NCBI GenBank assembly: GCA_002507565.1 | Contig: MOXJ01000002.1 | Coordinates: 62,001-126,000 of the forward strand | Direction of reading: 5' to 3' | Length of the DNA stretch: 64,000 nt | DNA from: Candidatus Reconcilbacillus cellulovorans | GTDB lineage: Bacteria > Bacillota > Bacilli > Paenibacillales > Reconciliibacillaceae | In this document: positions 35,417 through 43,985 of the stretch, one piece after another | Layout of the letters: every line of letters begins with the position of its first letter | Numbering within the stretch: position 1 is the first letter of the stretch | Notes under the pieces: generated by a model | Databases searched by the model: none | Told to the model about the DNA's origin: nothing | The model's input: only the letters and a program-made list of their open reading frames with translations | Program-made: the position numbers and the translations under genes

Positions 35417-36250
35417 GTGTTCCGACACATGCCGCTCTCCTACGACCTCGTCGAACGCAATGACGACGATTCCCGCCGGACCGCCGGACGCATCGCCGAC
35501 GCCGCCGCGCGGGCCGGACTCATCCGCGACGAACGCCAGCCCGACGTCGTCATCGCCGTCGGCGGCGACGGGACGATGCTGCAGGCGTTTCACCTGCACC
35601 GCGACCGGCTCGACCGCGTGGCGTTCATCGGCGTCCATACCGGACACCTCGGCTTTTTTTCCGACTGGAAACCTGACGAAATCGACACGCTCGTCCGCCT
35701 GATGGCCGAGGCCGGCTCCGCTGAACGGCTGCGCACCGTCCGTCATCCGATCGTACAGGTGACCGTGGCGACGGCGACCGACGAACGGTCGCTGCTTGCG
35801 CTGAACGAATTCACCGTACGCGGCGCCGAAAACATGCTCGTCGCCCAAATCCGCATCAACGGCGAACCGTTCGAAATGTTCCGCGGCGACGGCATCTGCG
35901 TCTCGTCGCCGTCGGGCAGTACCGCCTACAACAAAAGCCTGGGCGGCGCGATCATCCATCCGTCGATCGAAGCGATCCAGATCGCCGAAATGGCGTCGAT
36001 CAACAACCGCGTCTACCGAACGCTCGGCTCGCCGATCGTGCTGCCGAAACACCACCACTGCGACATTTTGCCGCGCGAGGGGCAAAAACTGCTTTTGACC
36101 GTCGACCATCTCGGCGAAACGCGCGAGGACGTTCGCTCGATCCGCTGTTCGGTCGCCGATGCGAAAGTGACGTTCGCGCGGCTGCGCGCATTCCCGTTTT
36201 GGACGCGCGTGCGCGAGGCGTTTATCGGCCCGGATTTTCAGAAGCCGTAA
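35417..36250 (+). CDS. nadK: NAD kinase
   Basis: A 277-residue NAD kinase making NADP. The nucleotide motif GGDGT lies in VVIAVGGDGTMLQAF, followed by GVHTGHLGFFSDW, the conserved NEFTVRG segment and the second motif SSPSGSTAYNKSLGGAIIHP. The short Bacillales-type length fits. The GTG at 35417 has a weak ribosome binding site; the ATG at 35429 is equally possible and would remove four residues. The neighbours are not functionally linked. Confidence 0.93.
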   Translation: MFRHMPLSYDLVERNDDDSRRTAGRIADAAARAGLIRDERQPDVVIAVGGDGTMLQAFHLHRDRLDRVAFIGVHTGHLGFFSDWKPDEIDTLVRLMAEAGSAERLRTVRHPIVQVTVATATDERSLLALNEFTVRGAENMLVAQIRINGEPFEMFRGDGICVSSPSGSTAYNKSLGGAIIHPSIEAIQIAEMASINNRVYRTLGSPIVLPKHHHCDILPREGQKLLLTVDHLGETREDVRSIRCSVADAKVTFARLRAFPFWTRVREAFIGPDFQKP

Positions 36251-36286
36251 AATTGGCGCGAAACGACTCCGGGTTGAAGACGAACG

Positions 36287-37378
36287 TTACAGCGGTTTTC
36301 CCGGTCCGCGGCCAGGCTCGGAACCGTGTTTGCGCCGGGCGTGCGGAAACAGCCGGTCCGCTTTCGTATATTTGGGATGAGCGGGGCGCTGCGACGGCCG
36401 CTGGTTCGAATAATATCCCGCTTGCCCCGTCGAATGGCGGGAAAACGGCCCCTTTGCTTCGCCGAAGCCGCCGTCGGGACGGCCGGGCGCTCCGGTCGTG
36501 CGCGCCGCCGGTGCGCCGAATTCCGCTCCCGGTCCTTCCGCTCCTGCCAGCCCGTTCGAACCGCGCGCGCCGGGTTTTTCCCGCGGTTTATCCCGCTCGT
36601 GCCGGTGGCTGTCGTACGAATGGCCGACCGCACCGACGGCATCGCGGTTGCGGGCGCGTTCGTGCCCGCCTGCGCCGCCCGCCTCCCGACCGACCGGCCG
36701 CGCCTCCGGCTTTCCCCCGTTCGACGATACGAAAGCGCCCGACGGCGCAATTTCGGAATTCCGGGCGCCTGACTCCCCAGCGGCAAAGTCGAGATCGCCC
36801 GTCTCCCGGCCGACGTGCTCGCGAACGGTCGATTCCCGCACACCGTGCTCCCGCCCGCGGCCGTACGCGCCCCAGGCGCCTTCTCCGCCTTCCGCCTCCC
36901 GGGCGGCTGCACGCCGGCGCTCCAGCGCATAATCTTCCGCATAACTGCGGTCCGCCGCCGTCATACGCACGGCGACGCCCGTGCGGTTGTACCGCATCGG
37001 CAACGCCGCGTCACCGTCCGTCGATCCTCCCCCGGCCGGCGCCTGAACAGCCGGTTGCGCAGGTTCGTTGATGATCTCACCGTCGGCCGGCGGATGGTTG
37101 ACCTTTTCCACGACGAAATACGCACAGCCGAAATTGCAGTATTCGTTCAAATAGTCTTGTAGCGTCGCGATCGACGTTTCCTTCGTCGCTTTCGGATTGT
37201 CTTCGCGGAAAAACCCTTTCAATCGGAGCTGGTTGTATCCCCAGTCGCCGACGATATAATCGTACCGGTCGAGCACCTCGCTATACCGGTCGCGAAACGC
37301 TTCATAATTGTAGCCGTTTTTGTAATCAACAACAACGACATAAGCTTTATTACCGATCATGTAATACTTTTCTGCCAT
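36287..37378 (-). CDS. yutD: YutD-family protein with a long low-complexity tail
   Basis: Residues 1-95 match YutD (DUF1027): YYMIGNKAYVVVVDYKNGYN, RYSEVLDRYDYIVGDWGYNQ, LRLKGFFREDNPKATKETSI and TLQDYLNEYCNFGCAYFVVE. B. subtilis YutD ends soon after this, but here about 265 further residues rich in Gly, Arg, Glu and Pro follow without recognisable domain. The ATG at 37378 lies 4 bp after the lipA stop, and lipA-yutD neighbours are typical of Bacillales. Function unknown; the tail looks disordered. Confidence 0.88.
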   Translation of the reverse strand: MAEKYYMIGNKAYVVVVDYKNGYNYEAFRDRYSEVLDRYDYIVGDWGYNQLRLKGFFREDNPKATKETSIATLQDYLNEYCNFGCAYFVVEKVNHPPADGEIINEPAQPAVQAPAGGGSTDGDAALPMRYNRTGVAVRMTAADRSYAEDYALERRRAAAREAEGGEGAWGAYGRGREHGVRESTVREHVGRETGDLDFAAGESGARNSEIAPSGAFVSSNGGKPEARPVGREAGGAGGHERARNRDAVGAVGHSYDSHRHERDKPREKPGARGSNGLAGAEGPGAEFGAPAARTTGAPGRPDGGFGEAKGPFSRHSTGQAGYYSNQRPSQRPAHPKYTKADRLFPHARRKHGSEPGRGPGKPL

Positions 37379-37382
37379 GCCG

Positions 37383-38267
37383 TCACATCCCTTCGGCGCG
37401 TTTCGCCTGCTCGCCCGCATGATACGAACTGCGCACAAGCGGACCGGACTCGACGTGCCGGAACCCGCGGCGCAAGCCCTCTTCTTTCAGCCGGGCGAAT
37501 TCCTCCGGCGCGTAAAACCGGACGACCGGCAAATGCGCCGGCGTCGGCCGCAAATACTGGCCGATTGTCAGCATGTCGCAGCCGGCTTCACGCAGATCGT
37601 CCATCGCCTGCAAAATTTCGTCCCACTCTTCGCCGAGGCCGACCATCAGTCCCGACTTCGTGCGGATGCCCGGCGCGATCCGCTTGGCGCGCGCGAGCAG
37701 CTCCAGCGACCGGCGGTACGTCGCGCGCGAGCGGACGCGGGGCGTCAGCCGCTCGACCGTCTCTAAGTTGTGGTTGAGCACGTCCGGCTTCGCTTCCAGC
37801 ACGACGGCCAGCGCCGCCTCCGATCCGTTGAAGTCGGGCACGAGCACTTCGATTCCGCACAGCGGCAGCCGCCTGCGCACCGCGCGGACGGTCGCCGCGA
37901 ACGCCGCCGCGCCGCCGTCGGGCAAATCGTCGCGCGCAACCGACGTGATGACGCAGTGGCGCAGGCCCATCTGCTCCGCCGCCTCCGCGACGCGCTCCGG
38001 TTCGTCGGGGTCCGGCCCAGTCGGCCTGCCCGTCTTCACCGCGCAGAACCGACAGGCGCGCGTGCAGAAATCGCCCAGAATCATGAACGTCGCCGTCCGG
38101 TTCGCCCAGCATTCGTGCAGGTTCGGACATTTCGCCTCTTCGCAGACCGTGTGCAGCTCGCCCGCGCGCATCATGCGGCGCAGGTCCCGGATATTTTCGT
38201 AATCCCGGCCGGTGGGCAGGGAGATTTTCAGCCAGTCGGGCTTGCGTTCGGCCGTTTTCGATTGCAT
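37383..38267 (-). CDS. lipA: Lipoyl synthase
   Basis: A 294-residue radical SAM enzyme that inserts two sulfurs into octanoyl-protein to make lipoate. The auxiliary cluster cysteines are Cys42, Cys47 and Cys53 ([12 protein letters not shown]) and the SAM-cluster cysteines Cys68, Cys72 and Cys75 (CTRACRFC). The C-terminal RSSYHA segment supplies the conserved Ser ligand. An ATG at 38267 with a modest ribosome binding site is the start. A TATAAT near 38316 on the minus strand may be its -10 element. It is followed directly by yutD. Confidence 0.97.
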   Translation of the reverse strand: MQSKTAERKPDWLKISLPTGRDYENIRDLRRMMRAGELHTVCEEAKCPNLHECWANRTATFMILGDFCTRACRFCAVKTGRPTGPDPDEPERVAEAAEQMGLRHCVITSVARDDLPDGGAAAFAATVRAVRRRLPLCGIEVLVPDFNGSEAALAVVLEAKPDVLNHNLETVERLTPRVRSRATYRRSLELLARAKRIAPGIRTKSGLMVGLGEEWDEILQAMDDLREAGCDMLTIGQYLRPTPAHLPVVRFYAPEEFARLKEEGLRRGFRHVESGPLVRSSYHAGEQAKRAEGM

Positions 38268-38464
38268 CGTGCGTCATCGCCCGCTTTCCCAAACGACGTC
38301 GGATTTGCACCCATTATATCACGAAACGGGACGGGGCGAAAAAAGGCGGACGGTTCCAGTCTCCCACCGAGGACATGAACCTGTCGACAAGCAATTGCAG
38401 GAAAACGTCGTAGGCGACATCCCGGCCGCCGTGTATGATACAATGAAAAGCGGGAGGATGCGCC

Positions 38465-39316
38465 ATGAGCGAATCGATGACTCTTGAAGCGAAAAACCGA
38501 CTGCTCGGCGATATTTTGCGCGGCATGGGACGCGTGCTCGTCGCCTTTTCCGGCGGCGTCGACAGCACGTTCGTGCTGAAGCGCGCCCAGCAGGAGCTCG
38601 GCGACGGCGTCGTCGCCGTCGTCGCGGCGTCGGAGACGTTTCCCGCCCGCGAGTTCAACGCCGCCGTCCGGCTGGCCGAAGAGATGGGCGTCCGGCTCGT
38701 GACGACGGAAATCCGCGAGCTCGAAAACGAAAATTTCGCGGCCAACAATCCCGATCGCTGCTACCACTGCAAAACGGGGCTATATACGCATCTGCGCGAG
38801 ATCGCGCGGCGGCTCGGCTATCCGTATATCGTCGACGGGACGAACGCCGACGATCTCGGCGACTATCGCCCTGGTCTGCGCGCCAAAACGGAACAGGGCG
38901 TCCGCAGTCCGCTGCTGGAAGCCGGACTGACGAAGGCCGACATCCGGCAGCTGTCGAAAGCGCTCGGTTTGCCGACGTGGAACAAGCCGTCGTTCGCCTG
39001 CCTGTCTTCGCGCATTCCGTACGGCACACGCATCGACCGAAAAAAAATCGAACAACTTGAAGCTGCGGAGGACTTTTTGTACAGTCTCGGCTTCTGGCAG
39101 GTCCGCGTCCGGCACCACGACCAAATCGCGCGCATCGAAGTGATGCCCGAGGAAATGCCGCGGCTTCTCGAAAAACGCGAGCTCGTCTGCGCCAAACTGC
39201 GCGGGCTCGGCTTCGCGTACGTGACGCTCGATCTGGCCGGATACCGGACCGGCAGCATGAACGAAACGCTGGCCTCCGCCGGCGATCGAAAAACGGCGGC
39301 CGCGAAAGAGGCGTGA
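38465..39316 (+). CDS. larE: Nickel-pincer cofactor sulfur transferase LarE
   Basis: A 283-residue PP-loop ATPase. The loop is FSGGVDST near residue 30, and Cys179 in [14 protein letters not shown] corresponds to the sacrificial cysteine (Cys176) of Lactiplantibacillus plantarum LarE. A CYHCK motif near residue 100 gives additional cysteines. LarE adenylates and thiolates the pyridinium dicarboxylate made by LarB. GGGAGGATG precedes the ATG. It starts the larE-larB-larC1 gene run; larB follows after 7 bp. No larA racemase lies in the window, so the client enzyme is unknown. Confidence 0.95.
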   Translation: MSESMTLEAKNRLLGDILRGMGRVLVAFSGGVDSTFVLKRAQQELGDGVVAVVAASETFPAREFNAAVRLAEEMGVRLVTTEIRELENENFAANNPDRCYHCKTGLYTHLREIARRLGYPYIVDGTNADDLGDYRPGLRAKTEQGVRSPLLEAGLTKADIRQLSKALGLPTWNKPSFACLSSRIPYGTRIDRKKIEQLEAAEDFLYSLGFWQVRVRHHDQIARIEVMPEEMPRLLEKRELVCAKLRGLGFAYVTLDLAGYRTGSMNETLASAGDRKTAAAKEA

Positions 39317-39323
39317 CCGGACC

Positions 39324-40337
39324 ATGGATGCGAAGGAATTGGCCGTTTTGCTCCAACAGGTGCGCGCCGGGCGTCTGAGCGTGGAAGAGGCGATCACGCG
39401 GCTGAAAAGCGAGCTTGGTTTACGCTCCGGCTCTGGCAGCGGCTCGGCCGGCGATTCCGGCAACGCCCCGGACGATGAACGCGGCGGCCGAGCCGAGGAA
39501 GGCGACGCGAGAGCCAGCGAAGACGGCGTCAAGGCCGACGATCCGGCCGGCGGCCGGGTAGCAGACGTACTCCCGACCGCCGCTTTTGCCGACGCGCCTT
39601 CGGTCGCCGACCTCGGCTTTGCGCAAGTCGACCTTGACCGCCAGCGGCGGACCGGCGCTCCCGAAGTCGTCTTCGGCGAGGGCAAAACGGCGGAGCAGAT
39701 CGCAGCCATCATCCGCAGCCTGCAACAAAACGCCGACCGCGTGCTCGCCACGCGCGTCGACGCCGCTAAAGCGGAATCCGTCTCCGCCCTCGTGCCCGGA
39801 CTGATCTATCACGCCGACGCCCGCGCGCTCACCTGGTTCAGAACGCCGCCGTCCGAGACCGCGCCCCGCGGGACGGTCGCCGTCGTCAGCGCCGGCACGT
39901 CCGACCTGCCGGTCGCCGAAGAAGCTGCCGTGACGGCGGAATGGATGGGTGCGCGGGTTCTGCGCGTCCGCGACGTCGGCGTCGCTGGCATTCACCGGCT
40001 GTTCCGCCGCCTCGACACCATCCGCGCGGCGGACGCCGTCGTCGTCGTCGCCGGCATGGAAGGCGCTCTGGCGAGCGTCGTCGGCGGCCTCGTCGCCGCG
40101 CCGGTCGTCGCCGTTCCGACGAGCGTCGGCTACGGCGCGCATTTTCAGGGGCTGGCGCCCTTATTGACGATGCTCAATTCGTGCGCGCCGGGCGTCGTCG
40201 TCGTCAACATCGACAACGGGTTCGGCGCCGGATACGCCGCCGGGATGATCGCGGTGCGAACCGCCGCCGTGCGCAATCCGCGACCGACCGGACGGCGGCC
40301 GGACGAACATCATGCGGACGAACGCCCGTCCGTATGA
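39324..40337 (+). CDS. larB: Nickel-pincer cofactor carboxylase/hydrolase LarB
   Basis: A 337-residue protein. The N-terminus ([17 protein letters not shown]) is followed by an unusual Gly/Ser/Asp/Glu-rich linker of about 55 residues, then the catalytic domain related to AIR carboxylase (PurE): [60 protein letters not shown] and [20 protein letters not shown]-type segments. LarB carboxylates nicotinate adenine dinucleotide and releases AMP. It lies between larE and larC1 with short spacings. Confidence 0.95.
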   Translation: MDAKELAVLLQQVRAGRLSVEEAITRLKSELGLRSGSGSGSAGDSGNAPDDERGGRAEEGDARASEDGVKADDPAGGRVADVLPTAAFADAPSVADLGFAQVDLDRQRRTGAPEVVFGEGKTAEQIAAIIRSLQQNADRVLATRVDAAKAESVSALVPGLIYHADARALTWFRTPPSETAPRGTVAVVSAGTSDLPVAEEAAVTAEWMGARVLRVRDVGVAGIHRLFRRLDTIRAADAVVVVAGMEGALASVVGGLVAAPVVAVPTSVGYGAHFQGLAPLLTMLNSCAPGVVVVNIDNGFGAGYAAGMIAVRTAAVRNPRPTGRRPDEHHADERPSV

Positions 40338-40389
40338 GTCCGTATGAACATCGCCCGTGAAACACCGCGACGGAAAGGAGTAACGCCCC

Positions 40390-41139
40390 TTGCGCATCGT
40401 CTACCTCGACTGCTTCTCCGGCATCAGCGGCGACATGACGCTCGCCGCGCTCGTTGACGCCGGAGCGGACCGCGACTACGTCGAATCCGGCCTCGCGCGC
40501 ATCCGCGCCGAACCGTTCCGGCTCGTCTGGCGCAGGGTGACGAAAAACGGCGTGTCCGCCCTCAAAGTCGACGTCGAGGTCGAACCCGGCCGCGCGCCAG
40601 CGCATCACCGCCACTTCGCCGACATCGTCCGCCTGATCGAACAGGCGGAACTCGGCGAACGGGCGACCGAGACCGCCGTCGCGATCTTCCGCCGCCTCGC
40701 AGAAGCGGAAGCGCGTATCCACCGGGTGCCGGTGGAACGCGTCCATTTTCACGAAGTCGGGGCGATCGACTCGATCGCGGATATCGTCGGCGTGGCGCTC
40801 GCGCTCGATTCGCTGGCGCCCGACCGGGTGCTCGTGTCGCCCGTACCGGTCGGAACGGGATTCGTCCGTTGCGACCACGGCGTTTATCCCGTCCCGGCAC
40901 CCGCCACGCTGGAGTTGCTCAAAGGACTCCCGATCGCCGACACACCTCCAGACGCCGAAGGCGAACTGACGACGCCGACCGGCGCGGCGATCGTCGCCGC
41001 GGTCGCCCACGGCTTCAGCCGGTCGTTGCCCGCGATGACGGCGGAAGCCGTCGGTTACGGCGCCGGCGCGCGCGACTTGCCCGGGCGGCCGAACGTGCTG
41101 CGTGCGGTGGTGGGGCGGGCAGAAGAGCCGAGGGACTAA
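40390..41139 (+). CDS. larC: LarC N-terminal part (LarC1), nickel insertion
   Basis: A 249-residue protein equal to the first half of LarC (DUF111): YLDCFSGISGDMTLAALVDA, HHRHFADIVRLIEQAELGER, HFHEVGAIDSIADIVGVALA and a C-terminal EAVGYGAGARDLPGRPNVLR. LarC is a CTP-dependent nickel insertase; in L. plantarum the full protein is made by frameshifting from larC1 into larC2. Here larC1 stops normally and larC2 lies about 1 kb away on the other strand, so no fusion is possible. The start is TTG after AAAGGAG. A histidine-rich metal stretch is short (HHRHF). Confidence 0.93.
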   Translation: MRIVYLDCFSGISGDMTLAALVDAGADRDYVESGLARIRAEPFRLVWRRVTKNGVSALKVDVEVEPGRAPAHHRHFADIVRLIEQAELGERATETAVAIFRRLAEAEARIHRVPVERVHFHEVGAIDSIADIVGVALALDSLAPDRVLVSPVPVGTGFVRCDHGVYPVPAPATLELLKGLPIADTPPDAEGELTTPTGAAIVAAVAHGFSRSLPAMTAEAVGYGAGARDLPGRPNVLRAVVGRAEEPRD

Positions 41140-41167
41140 ATGACCGATGAAAAACGGCGTCCGCCTT

Positions 41168-41195
41168 GCCGGCGCGGCTCAAAACCCGCGCCGGC
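41168..41195. terminator. GC-rich hairpin after larC1
   Basis: GCCGGCGCGG (41168-41177) pairs with CCGCGCCGGC (41186-41195), ten base pairs. No T-run follows in the larC1 direction. It may be the retained terminator of the truncated permease operon on the minus strand, where TTTTTC follows after about 15 bases. Confidence 0.5.
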
Positions 41196-41214
41196 TTCGC
41201 CCGCAGACGCCCGT

Positions 41215-41599
41215 TCATTTTCTTACCCCAGCGAGCGACAGGCCGCCGAGAATGAGGTTTTGCGTGCAATAAAACACCGTGACGGGAAACAGAACGGAGA
41301 TGCACGAAATCGCCATCAGCTTTTCGTATTCGATGTTGTAGGCGTTTTTAAGCAGATTGATCCCGAGCGGAAGCGTGTATAGATCCTGGTCGTTGATGAA
41401 AATGAGAGGCGTCAAAAACTCGTTCCACACCCAGACGAAATGAAACACGCAAATGATCGTCACCACCGGCTTGAGCAAAGGCAGCACAATGCGCGCGTAC
41501 ACGTTCCAGCGGTTGCAGCCGTCGATTTTGGCCGCCTCGTCCAGATCGCGCGGGATGCCCATGATGAATTGCCGCGCCGAACATCCCGGGTAAAATCAT
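41215..41599 (-). pseudogene. Remnant of a carbohydrate ABC transporter permease (MalG-like 3' end)
   Basis: The last 115 codons read as the C-terminal part of a CUT1 sugar permease: IPRDLDEAAKIDGCNRWNVY is the EAA motif that contacts the ATPase, then LLKPVVTIICVFHFVWVWNE and a normal ending LGGLSLAGVRK. The same frame upstream gives only RQFIMG before a stop, while ILPGMFGA lies in another frame, so the gene carries a frameshift or small deletion near 41575 and lacks its first half entirely. No ribosome binding site or start is left. It is a dead fragment. Confidence 0.85.
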
Positions 41600-41978
41600 C
41601 GGCCAACGAATGTGCGGACGGCTACGGTTTTTCCATTATTCTCGCCAATCTGCGCATTCACCGCAGAATTGGCAACCGTTTTTCCGAGATCGACAAGTGC
41701 AAACCTGTGATTAAAAAAGTTCTGGACAACCTGATAAGCAAAAAAGTGGACGGCATCCTTTACATCGGTGTCCACCCGCGCGACGTGACCGGCATTCTCG
41801 AAACAGGCTTCGACAATCGGGAATGCAGTTTTTATTACACGCCGAAACTGACGACGATGGATTTGCCGTTGAGAGAAATGGGCATCAAGGCAATGGACAC
41901 GATTTACCGCGTCATCAACCGGACCGGCGACGACTTGCCGCGTACCGTCAAGCTGAAATGCAGGCTGGTCGAACGCCG
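41600..41978 (+). pseudogene. Remnant of a LacI-family regulator gene
   Basis: The reading frame shows two separated pieces of a LacI-type sugar-sensing domain: ECADGYGFSIILAN with NLISKKVDGILYIG from the N-terminal lobe, then SFYYTPKLTTMDLPLREMGI, AMDTIYRVINR and KLKCRLVERRT from the C-terminal end. The helix-turn-helix domain and about 110 core residues are missing. It abuts the permease remnant head to head, so both probably came from one carbohydrate-uptake locus. Confidence 0.75.
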
Positions 41979-42075
41979 GACGCCAACGCCCGGACCAAGC
42001 TTTTGTCACCCGCACGTTGCACGCGGCGGACGTCCCGGCTCCGGACGCCGCGGCTCCGAAAACGCGATTTTCCTC

Positions 42076-42105
42076 TTGCCCTCGCATAAGCAATCGTGAT
42101 ATACT
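42076..42105 (+). promoter_or_regulatory. tRNA-Lys promoter
   Basis: TTGCCC (42076-42081) and TATACT (42100-42105) are 18 bases apart, ending 19 bp before the tRNA. Confidence 0.6.
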
Positions 42106-42124
42106 GTTGGTCGTGAGCCAAAAC

Positions 42125-42197
42125 AGGCCCGTAGCTCAGTTGGTAGAGCAGGTGACTCTTAATCATCAGGCCGTGGGTTCGAGTCCCACCGGGCCTA
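42125..42197 (+). tRNA. tRNA-Lys (CTT anticodon)
   Basis: A 73-nt tRNA with a perfect 7-bp acceptor stem (AGGCCCG with CGGGCCT), D arm GCTC/GAGC, anticodon loop CTCTTAA reading CTT, and T arm GTGGG-TTCGAGT-CCCAC. The 3' CCA is not encoded; a T-run follows at once and acts as terminator. Its last three bases on the minus strand form the TAG stop codon of larC2. Confidence 0.97.
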
Positions 42198-42737
42198 TTT
42201 TTTTTGCCCCGGATCCGGCTCTGTGCCCGCTCCTGTTTCCGGTGAGTCCTGCCGGCGTCTGGCTTCCGCGCGCTCCATCCAACGTTTCCGCGCCTCGGCG
42301 AACACACGTTTCAGCGGCACTCCGCCGCGCCGTGCAGCTGCCTCGCAATCGGCGTACTCAGGCGCGAACTCGACCGTTTCGCCGCGAAACTCGCCGATTT
42401 TCACCCGCACCGATCCCCATGGTGTCTCGACCGTCTCGAACCGGCGGCCCAGGCGATGGCAGACCGTCCGGACGTAGCGCAGGCCGAACGTCGTCGTCTC
42501 CATAAACACGATCCGCTCGATCTCTTCCAGCCGCGATTCGTGGACGAGCACGTTCAACATGACGCCGGGTCGTCCCTTTTTCATCAGGATCGGGATCCAG
42601 AACACGTCGCTCGCGCCGACTTCGAACAGCCGGTCGCTTATGTACGAGCACCATTCCGGATTCATGTCGTCGAGGTTGACCTGAACGATCAGCATGTTGT
42701 CGTCCGTATGTTCGTACCGGTGATCGTCCGTCCGCAC
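42195..42737 (-). CDS. larC: LarC C-terminal part (LarC2) as a separate gene
   Basis: A 180-residue protein equal to the second half of LarC: VQVNLDDMNPEWCSYISDRL, VGASDVFWIPILMKKGRPGV, VLVHESRLEEIERIVFMETT, FGLRYVRTVCHRLGRRFE and VRVKIGEFRGETVEFAPEYA. The start is GTG at 42737, eight bases after AGGAGGT, so it is translated on its own. It faces larC1 from the opposite strand, so LarC must work as two polypeptides here, or not at all. The C-terminal tail (ERAEARRRQDSPETGAGTE) is Glu/Arg-rich and ends in the tRNA-Lys gene. Confidence 0.92.
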   Translation of the reverse strand: MRTDDHRYEHTDDNMLIVQVNLDDMNPEWCSYISDRLFEVGASDVFWIPILMKKGRPGVMLNVLVHESRLEEIERIVFMETTTFGLRYVRTVCHRLGRRFETVETPWGSVRVKIGEFRGETVEFAPEYADCEAAARRGGVPLKRVFAEARKRWMERAEARRRQDSPETGAGTEPDPGQKK

Positions 42738-42901
42738 GGCTTTCGACCTCCTCTCGGCGTCGCCCCGATTCCATCGTATCACGCGCCCGGGCGACAACCA
42801 AGCGCCCGCGGCTAGAAGGGCCAGCCGAAACGCAGGATATTCCCGTCGCACCCGGGTCAAATTAATACCGACCGCCGGAAAGCGAAAGGTGGAATCGGCT
42901 C

Positions 42902-43900
42902 ATGCGAAACCTCGGCCTCGCGGCAGCCGCCTTCGCCGCCGCGGCCTTGCTGTTGCCGTTTCGGGTCGTCGGGGCCGACGCTGGTCCGGCCGGCAACCCG
43001 CTGCAAGAGCGCAAGGCAATGTTTGACAGCGTCAGCGCTCTGACCGGAATTCCGTGGCACCTCCTCGCGGCGATTGACCAATACGAACGTTCGCTGACGC
43101 GGGCAAACCCGAAATCGCGCACCGATTACGACGGCCTGATCGCCATCGACATTCCCGAACCGCTGTGGTCGGGGTTTGCTAATCCGGTGCCCGACGACCG
43201 CGATCCGCGCACAATCGCGCTGTTCGGCGGCATCGGCCGCGACGGCGACGGCGACGGCGTCGCCGATCCCGCCCAGGACCTCGACCGCCTCTGGACGATG
43301 GCCGTTTATTTGCTGCGCGAAGGGCCGTCGTGGGAAGACTGGCGCGTCGCGCTCGGCAAATTCTACGGCCACGCGCGCAGCGTCCGCCGCATCGAACAGT
43401 TCGCCGGCATCTACGCCCATTTCGGGCGGCTGGAGCTGCACGATCACGCCTTTCCGCTGCCGCAGGGCTCCCGTTACTCGTACCGCGACACGTGGGGGGC
43501 GGGCAGAAGCTGGGGCGGCGCGCGCATCCATGAAGGGACGGACCTGTTCGCGCCCTACGGCGTTCCCGTCCGCAGCACCTGTTACGGCGTCATCGAAACG
43601 ATGGGCTGGAACCCTTACGGCGGCTGGCGCGTCGGCATCCGCGACCTGGACAACCTGTATCATTATTTCGCCCACCTGTCCGGTTTCAACAAAAAACTGA
43701 AACCCGGCGATTACGTAAGCCCCGGCGAAGTGATCGGCTGGGTCGGCAGTTCCGGCTACGGCAAGCCGGGAACGCAGGGGAAATTTCCGCCGCATCTCCA
43801 CTTCGGGCTTTACCGCGACGCGGGAACCCGCGAATGGTCGTTCGATCCTTATCCTCTTTTGAAAAAATGGGAATACGAAGAGAAAAAACGGCGTCGCTGA
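42902..43900 (+). CDS. lytH: M23 peptidase, LytH/YunA-type spore-wall L-Ala-D-Glu endopeptidase
   Basis: A 332-residue secreted protein. A signal peptide (residues 1-25) is followed by a lysozyme-like helical region (about 35-165, SVSALTGIPWHLLAAIDQYE and VYLLREGPSWEDWRVALGKF) and a C-terminal LytM domain with zinc ligands in IHEGTDLFAP and HLHFGL and the connecting PGEVIGWVGSSGYG. B. subtilis LytH (YunA) trims spore cortex peptides late in sporulation and has this layout. AAAGGTGG precedes the ATG. The convergent neighbour yunB belongs to the same B. subtilis locus. Confidence 0.88.
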   Translation: MRNLGLAAAAFAAAALLLPFRVVGADAGPAGNPLQERKAMFDSVSALTGIPWHLLAAIDQYERSLTRANPKSRTDYDGLIAIDIPEPLWSGFANPVPDDRDPRTIALFGGIGRDGDGDGVADPAQDLDRLWTMAVYLLREGPSWEDWRVALGKFYGHARSVRRIEQFAGIYAHFGRLELHDHAFPLPQGSRYSYRDTWGAGRSWGGARIHEGTDLFAPYGVPVRSTCYGVIETMGWNPYGGWRVGIRDLDNLYHYFAHLSGFNKKLKPGDYVSPGEVIGWVGSSGYGKPGTQGKFPPHLHFGLYRDAGTREWSFDPYPLLKKWEYEEKKRRR

Positions 43901-43985
43901 CGGCCGCGGCACGCTTTTTGGACGGCCACAAGCGCAGCGGCCGGGACGAGGGAGGACCGACGCACGTCCGGCAGCCCCCGCAGAT

